Shown piece by piece: positions 17,140-25,695 of a stretch of 44,857 nucleotides of DNA (position 1 is its first letter; every line of letters starts with the position of its first letter). Position numbers and translations under genes: made by a program. The DNA is from Caldifarciminota bacterium. GTDB lineage: Bacteria; Hydrothermota; Tepidihabitantia; Tepidihabitantales; Tepidihabitantaceae. The DNA lies in contig JAPLUO010000196.1 in the NCBI GenBank assembly GCA_026397595.1, forward strand, positions 1-44,857, written 5' to 3'. The notes beneath the pieces were generated by a model. That model had not been told where the DNA came from. It saw nothing but the letters and a program-made list of their open reading frames with translations, and did no database searches.

Positions 17140-19609
17140 CGGGTCCCATCTTCAGCATCAGCAACTCCGCGCCATACACTTTGCCTTCCGGGCACAGCAC
17201 TGCCGGCGCGGCGTCGAGTTGCGGCGAAACGCCGGCTCCGCCGACCAGCCGATGGAATTGCAGCACGTTCACGCCGAGCACGCCATCCACCTCATGCACC
17301 GCAGCCTGCACTTCGCTGAGGGCAACCGGCTGGCCGAATTCGCGAGCGTCGAAGCCGAAACGCGCGCTCAACCGGTTGCGGACCGCGGCCAGCACCGACT
17401 CGCGCCGCAATCCTTCCCTAATCGTAATCGTCGCCTCGATGCGGAACGGCACCGGCTGGAATGGGACCACGTGAGCTATCATGCCCGGGTCCCCGCAGTC
17501 CCTTACTGCCGCCTGCAGGTTCTGTTGCAGCCGGTCCGGCGGAATCTCGCCACCGGACCCAGCGACCGTGAGTAACACGACGTTGCATCTCCCGTTCCAG
17601 GCGAACGCCGCCAGCGCTTTGGCAACGCCGGCGAACGCCCGCGCGAAATCCTCGTAGTCACGCAAAGAGACAACCCGGTCCAGGGCTCTCATGCGCAGCG
17701 GCGCGTTGCGCCTGACTTCATCAGCCGCGTCCGGGTAAGCGCCGCCATCCGCGTCCGCCGGGTTCGTTGCCGACCGAACGCCCAGCGGCCGGGTGAGCAG
17801 CGTGGTCAGTTGTCCGCGTCGGACGCACGCGTCCGGCCCGATGCCTTTGCGATACCGGGCCCTGACGTTCTCGTACCCGGTCGGCAGCCGCGCCCCGGTC
17901 CTGCCGTCGCCGAATTGGACCGTGACCGTGTCATCGTAATTCACCCGCACCGTGTAAACCTTGTCGGCCGGGCCGCATCCGTGCAGGGTCGGCACCTCCT
18001 GCCACTGCACGTCGTCGACCCGGACCTCCAGCGTGGAAGCCGCGCCGCCGGCGTCATCGGTTGCGGTATAGGTGAGCAGCTTCTGCCGCAGTGTGAACCG
18101 CTGCCATGTCCGGGTCGCGTCGCCGCCACCGAGTGTCTCGGTCACGGTCTCGCCGTGCGTTGCCCGTGCGACGTTGCCGAAGATGGTCATTGAGTCCCGC
18201 CGAAAGCTGTGCGCGAGACCGTCTTTCAGTACAAGCCGGGTTCGCTCACCGTCCTCTTTCGTGTCGGCCAGCACTGCGCGTTCCGAAGCCGCGACCCCAT
18301 CGGACGTCGTGCCGGCGACGAGCAGCACGCGGCCCACCGGCAGGCCGTCAACCCTACGGTCCAGCGTAATCTCCTTCTCGCCTGCGGCAATAGCCGTGGT
18401 TGTCGGCACGTCCCCCAGTTCACATTCCTCACTCGCGGCGAAGACAACGGTCTCTCGCAGCTTGTTGAAGAACCTAGCACTCAGATTCTCGCCCGAGAGC
18501 TTTACCCGCGTCGCTTTCCCGGTAATCGCGAACTGAGCCATCCCGGTCACCTCGGCTGATGTGACCCGGTACAACTCCGTGTACTGCGGTGTGCGCAGGA
18601 CCAGCCAACTCCCGGCTAGCACCTGCGGGTACGCGGCGTCGAGAACCACCTTGTCACAGGGATTGGGGACTCCGTTCTGGTAGGCGACATTGAACTGCGG
18701 CCACTCGCCGGGCGGCGGTGGTTCAATGTATCCTTTCCCTTTCTCGGAGGATACCGATCGCCAGTCCGGCGCATTGTGCCCGAAGAGCGCGGCCCGCAGT
18801 CGGAAGATGTACACACGCGGCTGGACCTGGGCCGGTTTTACCTCCGGGCTAACGGAGCCGAGTCCTTCCTGCCACTCCACGATTGTGTAGTCCTTGTCCG
18901 GAACCGGTTCCACGCGCGTCAGAACTCGGAAATCCCAGTTGTCGTTCGTCGGATCATTCTCCCGTTCTTTGCCGACAATGACGACGGCGTCGCCCGGCTT
19001 CAGGTTCTTCGCGCTGCCCTTCAAGTAGAGTCCGTTCAGTCCGACCACGGGCGGGCCGTACGTCCACGGTTTGAAGGCGTTCAATTCGACCCGGGCGTCG
19101 ACCGGCTCGACGGTCTCGAAGGTCTGGGGCGACTCATCCTGGCCCGGCACGCTCTGGACCTTTGTACCGGACTCAATCATGGCCGCTTGCGGCGCGCCGG
19201 GCGCGGACTCAAGCGTGAAAGCGAGGCAGGTCTCCGCCGCCACACCGGGCCCGCGTTCGTACCCGACCAGCCTTGCGAGCTCGGTGAGCGAGCGCACCTC
19301 GGTGGCGGTTCTCAGGTAGTGCTCGTTGGCGATGCGCTCCTGGTAGAAGGTGAGGACGTCCGCCACGACCGCCCACGCATCAAGCAGCGCAACCGCGGGG
19401 TCATCGGTCGCGCCGGTTCGCAGGTTGCGCAACCGCTCGTGCCTGACCACCTCCACCCGCATCGAGCGCAGGAAGCTCGAGTACGTACCCACCCGGTACT
19501 CGACCGCCGAGAGCCCGGGCCGGTTCACGTTCTGTGCGGGCGTCTGGTTCTCAGCATCAGGGCACGCGTTGGCGCAACCGGGCTGCCCGTTGGTACTGTC
19601 CGCGCTCAT
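17126..19609 (-). CDS. Baseplate J-like protein (Afp12-type)
   Basis: RPGLSAVEYRVGTYSSFLRSMR...AVVADVLTFYQERIANEHYLRTATE...RNAPLRMRALDRVVSLRDYEDFARAFAGVAKALA. Confidence 0.85.
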   Translation of the reverse strand: MSADSTNGQPGCANACPDAENQTPAQNVNRPGLSAVEYRVGTYSSFLRSMRVEVVRHERLRNLRTGATDDPAVALLDAWAVVADVLTFYQERIANEHYLRTATEVRSLTELARLVGYERGPGVAAETCLAFTLESAPGAPQAAMIESGTKVQSVPGQDESPQTFETVEPVDARVELNAFKPWTYGPPVVGLNGLYLKGSAKNLKPGDAVVIVGKERENDPTNDNWDFRVLTRVEPVPDKDYTIVEWQEGLGSVSPEVKPAQVQPRVYIFRLRAALFGHNAPDWRSVSSEKGKGYIEPPPPGEWPQFNVAYQNGVPNPCDKVVLDAAYPQVLAGSWLVLRTPQYTELYRVTSAEVTGMAQFAITGKATRVKLSGENLSARFFNKLRETVVFAASEECELGDVPTTTAIAAGEKEITLDRRVDGLPVGRVLLVAGTTSDGVAASERAVLADTKEDGERTRLVLKDGLAHSFRRDSMTIFGNVARATHGETVTETLGGGDATRTWQRFTLRQKLLTYTATDDAGGAASTLEVRVDDVQWQEVPTLHGCGPADKVYTVRVNYDDTVTVQFGDGRTGARLPTGYENVRARYRKGIGPDACVRRGQLTTLLTRPLGVRSATNPADADGGAYPDAADEVRRNAPLRMRALDRVVSLRDYEDFARAFAGVAKALAAFAWNGRCNVVLLTVAGSGGEIPPDRLQQNLQAAVRDCGDPGMIAHVVPFQPVPFRIEATITIREGLRRESVLAAVRNRLSARFGFDAREFGQPVALSEVQAAVHEVDGVLGVNVLQFHRLVGGAGVSPQLDAAPAVLCPEGKVYGAELLMLKMGPDDIR

Positions 19610-22032
19610 TCTCCGCCTCGGATATCTAACTGAAGCACGCCGTGTTCGGGAAGGCTCGGGTCGCTATCGAGTCTCGCGACCTCAAGCCGCCCCATCTCGA
19701 GCCTTCCATCCTTCGGCAACGCCGAGTGGCTGCCCAGCCGACGGAACCGCACCACCTCTACTGCAGCAACGCCCGGAACCGCCTGGGCCGCGGCGCAGAC
19801 CGCGCTGACGTACACCGGCTGCCCGAGCGTGAAGTTGTCCGGGTGGAACAGCCCGCGCCGACCATCCGGCTGTACGCGGCTGCCGAGCGCGTCCAGCAGT
19901 GCCGCCCTGACGTCCCCTTGGAAATGGCCGGGCTTGATCCGCACGCGGAGTTTCACGTCCAGCGGCACGAATCCGGCATCCTCAGCTTCCAGGTCCTGCC
20001 CTGCCATCCGGAACGGTTCGAGCTGGTTGCGTAGTTCCGCTTCGGCCTCAGGCCCGAGCGCTTCGCCGCCGGTCCGGTCCACGGCAAGGAAGATCGTCGG
20101 CCAGCTCCCGGTCCAGCGCCGGGTCGCGCCCGCCTGCTGGACACCATCGACGAGTTCGGCTGCGCGGCAGTAATCATCCAGCGTCACGGCCCGCTTCTGG
20201 GTTCTGAACGCCACCGGCGCGCTGCGGCGGACCTCCTCGATGCTTTCGGGGTCAATGCCGCCGACCGCGGGCAAGGGGTTGCGAACCGCGCTGATTGCGG
20301 GCTCATCACTCACGATGTGGTATATCGATTCCGCGCCGACGTTGCCAGCGACCCCGTTGCCGAAGCGATACTGCACGTGCAACAGCGCCTCCGGTACTGG
20401 CCGCATCCCGTAATGACCGTCCCCGAAACGCAGGCGTGCCGTCCCATCGGTTTCAGTCTCAAGCACGAACTCGCGCGAGGTTGAGCTGCTGCCGAGCAGG
20501 TCTCGCCGGACTTCCCAGCGCACTCGCAACTCGTCTCCCGCCTCTCGCCTCTCGCCTCTCGTCTCCAAGCACCACAGGACGGGCATGGCTTCCTGCGGCT
20601 TCTGGCCGAGCGCCATACTCGCCGGGCCGGCAATGTCCACGGACGCTGCACAGGTGACCGGCCGTTTCCCAATACCGGGCCGGAACACCGAGCCGTCACT
20701 CGGCACTGCAACGCCGGGTTCATCTGTACGGGTCACGCCGTGGTCGGCCAGCACGATGTTGCCGCGGGCGACGCTGGTGGCGCGTAGCGCCCAGCCGGCG
20801 TCATCGTCTCTGACTTCCGCATTCACACGCAGACCGAATGGCAGCGCGTCCGCTGCTGCCCAGCAAGTCCTCGTGATTGGAGCATCGCCCCTGAGTTTGT
20901 CCGTGTCGAGCACGACCTCGGTGAGACGGACTGCGTGCCGGTGCGAGGGGTCGGCGTTTCCCGGCACTCCGGTCAAAGGGTCGACTACCTCCTCCAGCAT
21001 GAGGACATCGCCGACGGCCAGGTTCGGGTAATGGCCGGCGAGGGTCGCCCCGGTCGCGTCCTTCTTCAACCAGCACTCCTCGTCGCCCCATGTGTAGAAG
21101 TTCATCTCGTTGTGGTCGCGATATAGCCCCCGCACGTCATGCATGGTCTCGAAAACCGCGCCGGCCTCACTAATGAGCTGGGCCGCGTTCTGGGGGAGAA
21201 CCTGCGCCGGCTGTCCGGCAACCCGCGTGAACAACACGGTCCCCTTGGGGAGCGCCGGCCTGGAGACCGGCGCGACATCCTGGCTTACCTGCACGTGAAT
21301 CCAGGTCCGGGCGTTGCATCCGTCGTGCATGAAGTAGTCAACCAGGCGGGCATGTCGGCGCACCGACACCCGGCTCCGCGCGGTCCCGAGATACGCCTCG
21401 GTCGCGACCGCATCCTGGTAGTAGCTCAGCCGGTCCGCGGCATGGGCCAGGAGTTCCACCAATGCGACCTGCAAATCGGCCGGGCCCGCGTCCTTCCATC
21501 CGGGCATGAGCAGGCTCAATCGATCGAGCATCAACCGGCGGAAGCTTGCGTAATCCTTGGCAAGGTAGCCGAGGTCTTGCGCTGTGGTACGACCGGGGAC
21601 CGCATACTGCGGCACGCGGCAGTCAATGTCGGGCCGGCACCCGACCTTGAACGAGAACTCTATCTGGTCGAACAGGGGGTCTACGTCCGGACGACCTTTG
21701 GTGCGGAACGTGTAGAGCGAGAAGTCGCCGACGCCGGCGGACCGCGGGTCATTGTCCTTCACCGTGACTTCGAGCGCGTCGCCCTGCTCAGCGGCACTCA
21801 CCACTTCGATGATGGTGATGCGTTCGCCCCCGGTAATCGCGATTTCCTCCCGGACGATCCCGGGTGGCACCGCACCCTTGTGGTTCTCTTTCGCAACCCC
21901 TTCCGGCGGGATGAAATGGACGGTAAGTTTCCCCTGGCTGGGCGACACTTCCAGGTAGTCGAGCCCCCATATTGACTCGTGGTTAGCGATGAGGGCACGA
22001 CGCCGTTCGTCCCGGCAGCAATACCATCTCAT
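19606..22032 (-). CDS. Baseplate J-like protein (Afp11-type)
   Basis: Start taken at MRWYCCRDERRRAL (ATGA overlap with the upstream stop); DYASFRRLMLDRLSLLMPGWKDAGPADLQVALVELLAHAADRLSYYQDAVATEAYLGTA. Confidence 0.85.
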   Translation of the reverse strand: MRWYCCRDERRRALIANHESIWGLDYLEVSPSQGKLTVHFIPPEGVAKENHKGAVPPGIVREEIAITGGERITIIEVVSAAEQGDALEVTVKDNDPRSAGVGDFSLYTFRTKGRPDVDPLFDQIEFSFKVGCRPDIDCRVPQYAVPGRTTAQDLGYLAKDYASFRRLMLDRLSLLMPGWKDAGPADLQVALVELLAHAADRLSYYQDAVATEAYLGTARSRVSVRRHARLVDYFMHDGCNARTWIHVQVSQDVAPVSRPALPKGTVLFTRVAGQPAQVLPQNAAQLISEAGAVFETMHDVRGLYRDHNEMNFYTWGDEECWLKKDATGATLAGHYPNLAVGDVLMLEEVVDPLTGVPGNADPSHRHAVRLTEVVLDTDKLRGDAPITRTCWAAADALPFGLRVNAEVRDDDAGWALRATSVARGNIVLADHGVTRTDEPGVAVPSDGSVFRPGIGKRPVTCAASVDIAGPASMALGQKPQEAMPVLWCLETRGERREAGDELRVRWEVRRDLLGSSSTSREFVLETETDGTARLRFGDGHYGMRPVPEALLHVQYRFGNGVAGNVGAESIYHIVSDEPAISAVRNPLPAVGGIDPESIEEVRRSAPVAFRTQKRAVTLDDYCRAAELVDGVQQAGATRRWTGSWPTIFLAVDRTGGEALGPEAEAELRNQLEPFRMAGQDLEAEDAGFVPLDVKLRVRIKPGHFQGDVRAALLDALGSRVQPDGRRGLFHPDNFTLGQPVYVSAVCAAAQAVPGVAAVEVVRFRRLGSHSALPKDGRLEMGRLEVARLDSDPSLPEHGVLQLDIRGGE

Positions 22033-22391
22033 GGCGCGACCTCGCGCCGGAACTCCGTCACCCGCTGCTCCTGCGTGCGCGTGACGACATACCTCACGGT
22101 AACCAGCAGGGACGCGTCCTCGCTCCGGACTTCTACTGCCTGAACCTGTATCAGATGGCCGAGCCACTGCTGCAGCGCTCCCTGGACAAGCAGTTGCGTC
22201 GCCGCGGCCAGTTCGTCGCTGTTCGGCGCGAACACGAGTTGCATGAGGCCGCTGCCGAAAGTCGGCCGGTTGACCCGCTCGCCGGGGCTCGTGAACAACA
22301 CCTGTTCAATCATGTCCCGGATATGGTCGTCGTCGGTGGTCTCGGCGGTACGGCCGCGGCTATCGAAGTGAAATGGATAGTCAACATTCAT
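22029..22391 (-). CDS. GPW/gp25-family baseplate wedge protein
   Basis: DDDHIRDMIEQVLFTSPGERVNRPTFGSGLMQLVFAPNSDELAAATQLLVQGALQQWLG. Confidence 0.9.
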   Translation of the reverse strand: MNVDYPFHFDSRGRTAETTDDDHIRDMIEQVLFTSPGERVNRPTFGSGLMQLVFAPNSDELAAATQLLVQGALQQWLGHLIQVQAVEVRSEDASLLVTVRYVVTRTQEQRVTEFRREVAP

Positions 22392-22395
22392 GGCA

Positions 22396-22505
22396 TTAGT
22401 TCTCAGTGTTCAGTTCTCAGCATTCAGTCCTGCCTTCCCTGCCGCCAGTTGCTCACTGACCACTGACTACTGACAACTGACCGCTGACTGCTGATAGCTG
22501 ACTGC
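22396..22505. repeat. Heptanucleotide array at the PAAR/gp25 gene junction
   Basis: GTTCTCA GTGTTCA GTTCTCA GCATTCA ... then ctgaccactgactactgacaactgaccgctgactgctgatagctgactgct. Confidence 0.85.
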
Positions 22506-22509
22506 TCTT

Positions 22510-22827
22510 TCACGTCCCCTTCACCCTCATCTGTGTCACAACCACCAGCAGGCTTCCGCCGCTCGGCGTGCAGACCGCCTGGCTGTCCTGCAGCAACACC
22601 GGCTGTCCGCCGGCCAGCACGCGAGTCGCGCCGGTGACCCACTGCGCCGTGACGCAGGGCGGGCTGGGAATGCTGGCCAACGCACACCCTGCGACAACCC
22701 AGGGGTTCGGCTGCGTGACGACCGGCTGGCCTCCCAGCATGACGCGCGGGCAAGGCACGGTCGGCTGGGCCTGGCCCGCGTGCACGCACATCACGGTAGC
22801 CCCGACATGAAGCAGGAATCCTGGCAT
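22510..22827 (-). CDS. PAAR-like spike-tip protein
   Basis: Small Gly/Pro/Cys/His-rich protein MPGFLLHVGATVMCVHAGQAQPTVPCPRVMLGGQPVVTQ... located between spike and gp25 genes. Confidence 0.75.
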   Translation of the reverse strand: MPGFLLHVGATVMCVHAGQAQPTVPCPRVMLGGQPVVTQPNPWVVAGCALASIPSPPCVTAQWVTGATRVLAGGQPVLLQDSQAVCTPSGGSLLVVVTQMRVKGT

Positions 22828-22849
22828 GGCTAGGTCCTGGAGTTCTCAG

Positions 22850-22975
22850 TTATCAGCCTGTCAGTGGTCAGCGTGCCGGAAACCAACGGACCGTTGGGTT
22901 CTGACCGCTGATAGCTGACAGCTGATAGCTGACCGCTGCCCACTGACAACTGACTACTGACTACTGTCCGCTTCC
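22850..22975. repeat. Heptanucleotide array at the spike/PAAR gene junction
   Basis: tgaccgctgatagctgacagctgatagctgaccgctgcccactgacaactgactactgactactg. Confidence 0.85.
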
Positions 22976-23476
22976 TCATATCACATCCAAAGCGCCGTTG
23001 TTGACGGAAACCTGTGGCCCGGTCAGCTTGATGACCGCGCCCATCCCATTGTCTATCTCGAGGCCGGTTGCACTCAACACGATCTTCTGGCCGTTCGCGG
23101 TTTCCAGCGTGATACCGCCTATACCCGGCGTGTCGTCCAGCGTAATGCGGTTGCCGCCTTCGGTCTTTATCATCACCTTCTTGTAGGGCGGCGCAAGCAG
23201 GACCGGCGGGATCTCGGCCACGCTGCCCCACCAGCAGCCGGTCCAAATCGGATAGTCGGGGTCGCCGTGCTCAAACTCCATCCAGACGCCCGCGCCGACG
23301 ACCGGCAGGGCAAAGAACCCGACGCCCTGCCCGCCGAACGGAGCGCAGGGCAATGCCCAGCCGCTTTCCTGGTCCCCCAGCACGTCGGGCACGCGGGCAC
23401 GGATGCGCCCGGTCATCAGCGGGTCCTGGTTGTCGGTAACAGTCCCGCGGTACTTGCCGAAGAACTGCGGCCTCAT
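22976..23476 (-). CDS. gpV/VgrG-type OB-fold spike protein
   Basis: FFGKYRGTVTDNQDPLMTGRIRARVPDVLGDQESGWALPCAPFGG...VWMEFEHGDPDYPIWTGCWWG. Confidence 0.88.
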   Translation of the reverse strand: MRPQFFGKYRGTVTDNQDPLMTGRIRARVPDVLGDQESGWALPCAPFGGQGVGFFALPVVGAGVWMEFEHGDPDYPIWTGCWWGSVAEIPPVLLAPPYKKVMIKTEGGNRITLDDTPGIGGITLETANGQKIVLSATGLEIDNGMGAVIKLTGPQVSVNNGALDVI

Positions 23477-23496
23477 CGAACAGCCCCGCCAATCAT
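23473..23496 (-). promoter_or_regulatory. Possible upstream ORF MIGGAVR* overlapping the start codon of the spike gene (ATGA)
   Basis: Minus strand ATGATTGGCGGGGCTGTTCGATGA; same arrangement as 24673-24696. Confidence 0.35.
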
Positions 23497-23548
23497 CAAT
23501 CTAGAATCTAAAATCTAGAATTCCTTTGACCGTCTGGCCTCACGGCGC

Positions 23549-24676
23549 TCATGTCAGCAGCACCGGCGATAGCGAGCCGGTTCCTTCCCGGGTCAGCATC
23601 AAAGACTGCGTGTAGCTGCCGGGTTCTATCTTGTGCGTGACGCTCTTCACGTAGTAGAGGCCGTCGTAGATGCGCCCCACGCCGCGCAGCCCGACCGTCC
23701 GCCGGGCACGGAGTGCATGGCCGTAGCGGGCCGCATCCACGACGCAGTTCGATTTCACCGGTTCCTCGGCCTGGCCGGCCTCGGCCGTGGCCGCCAGCAG
23801 CGCCTGGACCGGGTCGCGGTTCCCGGTCGTCCGCATCAGCCTCGTACGCCGGGGCGTGCCGGTCCTGGCTGCGAGCGGCGGCACCCGCAGTTCCGGCAGC
23901 GGCGGGATGCTGATACTCATCTTGGTTATTGGCTCGACGAACACCCCTTTGGTCCCGACCGCAGCGAGCTCGTCGTTTGTAAGGTCTATCTCCCTCACAT
24001 TCGTGTCCGCGCCCATGTTCACGGTCAGGGCCGGCTGCGGAAGGCCCGCGCGGCTCTCCGCTCCCCAGTATGCAACGCTCGCGCCGGGCGCGACCGGTTC
24101 CACGTAGAATACGAAGTTGTTCCTCGCGGCCAGCCGCCGTATGAACGACAGGTCGGTCTCGCATTGCCTCGGCACGCGGCTGGTCGGCAGCGGGACATCG
24201 GCAGTTGGAGTGACCTGTGGCACGATACCATAGCGCGCGTATGTGGCAAGCAGCCTGGTGACAATCACGGAATCCGGCTGGCAGGGAAACGCCTCGTTGA
24301 CCTCCTCCAGGTCCATCAACACACTGATGTCGCGGCCCGAAACGGTCAGGGTTGCGGCCCCCGGCTTGTCGCCCGGCATCAACTGGTGATGCGTGACGAC
24401 TCCGTCAATCAGAACTTCCGGCGTCACGCCGAATACGACCGCGATGACAACGCGCCGGTCAGGGTCCAGAGTCCCGCCCTCAAGCAGGCTGTACTCACCG
24501 GTCTTGGTCTTGGTCAGGCTGAGCGTCATCTGGAAACCGTCGCCCTCGCTGCCGACCGCGCTTGTCACCTCGACGCGTCGAATCGCACTGAGCACCTCCT
24601 GCGACGCCGGCAGCGGGATTGCATCGCCGGTCAGAACCATCAAGCGTATGCCCAGCACACTCGTCAGCATTTTCAT
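23549..24676 (-). CDS. Phage late control D/VgrG N-terminal-like protein
   Basis: RVEVTSAVGSEGDGFQMTLSLTKTKTGEYSLLEGGTLDPDRRVVIAVVFGVTPEVLIDGVVTHHQLMPGDKPGAATLTVSGRDISVLMDLEE...ETDLSFIRRLAARNNFVFYVEP. Confidence 0.85.
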   Translation of the reverse strand: MKMLTSVLGIRLMVLTGDAIPLPASQEVLSAIRRVEVTSAVGSEGDGFQMTLSLTKTKTGEYSLLEGGTLDPDRRVVIAVVFGVTPEVLIDGVVTHHQLMPGDKPGAATLTVSGRDISVLMDLEEVNEAFPCQPDSVIVTRLLATYARYGIVPQVTPTADVPLPTSRVPRQCETDLSFIRRLAARNNFVFYVEPVAPGASVAYWGAESRAGLPQPALTVNMGADTNVREIDLTNDELAAVGTKGVFVEPITKMSISIPPLPELRVPPLAARTGTPRRTRLMRTTGNRDPVQALLAATAEAGQAEEPVKSNCVVDAARYGHALRARRTVGLRGVGRIYDGLYYVKSVTHKIEPGSYTQSLMLTREGTGSLSPVLLT

Positions 24677-24727
24677 CGAGTAGCCCCGCCAATCATCAAT
24701 CTAGAATCCAAAATCTAGAATTCCTTT

Positions 24728-25033
24728 TCAGGTCCCCAGTCCGGGCGTGCTGATCTTGATGCTTCGGCCCGGCTCCTCGAGTTCCTCCGGCCGCATGACT
24801 TCGTTGGCGTCGCAGATGACCCAGAACTTGAGCGGGTCATCAAGGTAGCGGGCGGCGATGTTGTCGAGCCGCTCGCCCTGTGCGAAGCCGTGCTCGACCA
24901 TGACCGTCATCCCCGCTGCCGTCGGGACAAAGCGACGCCGCTTGTACTTCACTACCCGTGTCTTCCCGTCCGCGTCCCGGACAATCAGCGTTGCGTCTTC
25001 GATGCTGTAATACCGACTGGTTGGGTCGAACAT
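24728..25033 (-). CDS. LysM/tail-protein-X-like eCIS protein
   Basis: VEHGFAQGERLDNIAARYLDDPLKFWVICDANEVMRPEELEEPGRSIKIS. Confidence 0.85.
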   Translation of the reverse strand: MFDPTSRYYSIEDATLIVRDADGKTRVVKYKRRRFVPTAAGMTVMVEHGFAQGERLDNIAARYLDDPLKFWVICDANEVMRPEELEEPGRSIKISTPGLGT

Positions 25034-25037
25034 CGCT

Positions 25038-25685
25038 CTATCCTAGTGTCGAGGGCAGTTGCGTCAAGTTTATAGCGCTCTGCACGGTCGCCATTGCTTC
25101 TTTGGCCAACTGGTGTGCGAGATACAATGCCCCGCCCGTACTCGCCAGGCCCAGGTCGTCATACGTCAGCACCCGCATGCTCAGGCTCACCTTGGCCCGT
25201 ATCGGATTGAGGCTCGGGTCATACAACTCTTCGGTAATCTCCAGGCCGGTGATGCGGACCGGCAGCACGCGCTTCACACCCCACGCGAACAGCGCCATCG
25301 GCGCCTCGGGCGGCACGACTTCAATCATCCCCAGCTTGGCCAGCACCTGGTTGGCGATGACGTAGGCGGCCTTCGGGTAGAGCAGCATTTCCAGGGCGGC
25401 GAGAGAAGGATAGACGCCCATCGCGACTGCCAGCGGCTGCGCCTGTTCGAGCTGGTCCGTGGCATCAATCTCAATCTCCAGGCTGATTGTCTCCTCGGGC
25501 GGGCCTTTCAGCCGCAGGACTTCTCCCATGTCCGCCTGCTCGCCGGCCGTTGATGCCTTCAGCGACCGCTTCAGTGTCTCGGGGTTGTACTGGAACACCA
25601 CGACGCTCGACAGCGGGTTCATCTTGTCGAGCCCGACAATCGCACCTTTGACAAGGCGGGGAGAACCGGGAAATGCACTCATCAT
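25038..25685 (-). CDS. Contractile injection system tube-associated (Afp7-type) protein
   Basis: LVKGAIVGLDKMNPLSSVVVFQYNPETLKRSLKAS...LRLKGPPEETISLEIEIDATDQLEQ. Confidence 0.88.
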   Translation of the reverse strand: MMSAFPGSPRLVKGAIVGLDKMNPLSSVVVFQYNPETLKRSLKASTAGEQADMGEVLRLKGPPEETISLEIEIDATDQLEQAQPLAVAMGVYPSLAALEMLLYPKAAYVIANQVLAKLGMIEVVPPEAPMALFAWGVKRVLPVRITGLEITEELYDPSLNPIRAKVSLSMRVLTYDDLGLASTGGALYLAHQLAKEAMATVQSAINLTQLPSTLG

Positions 25686-25695
25686 TCAGTCCGTT

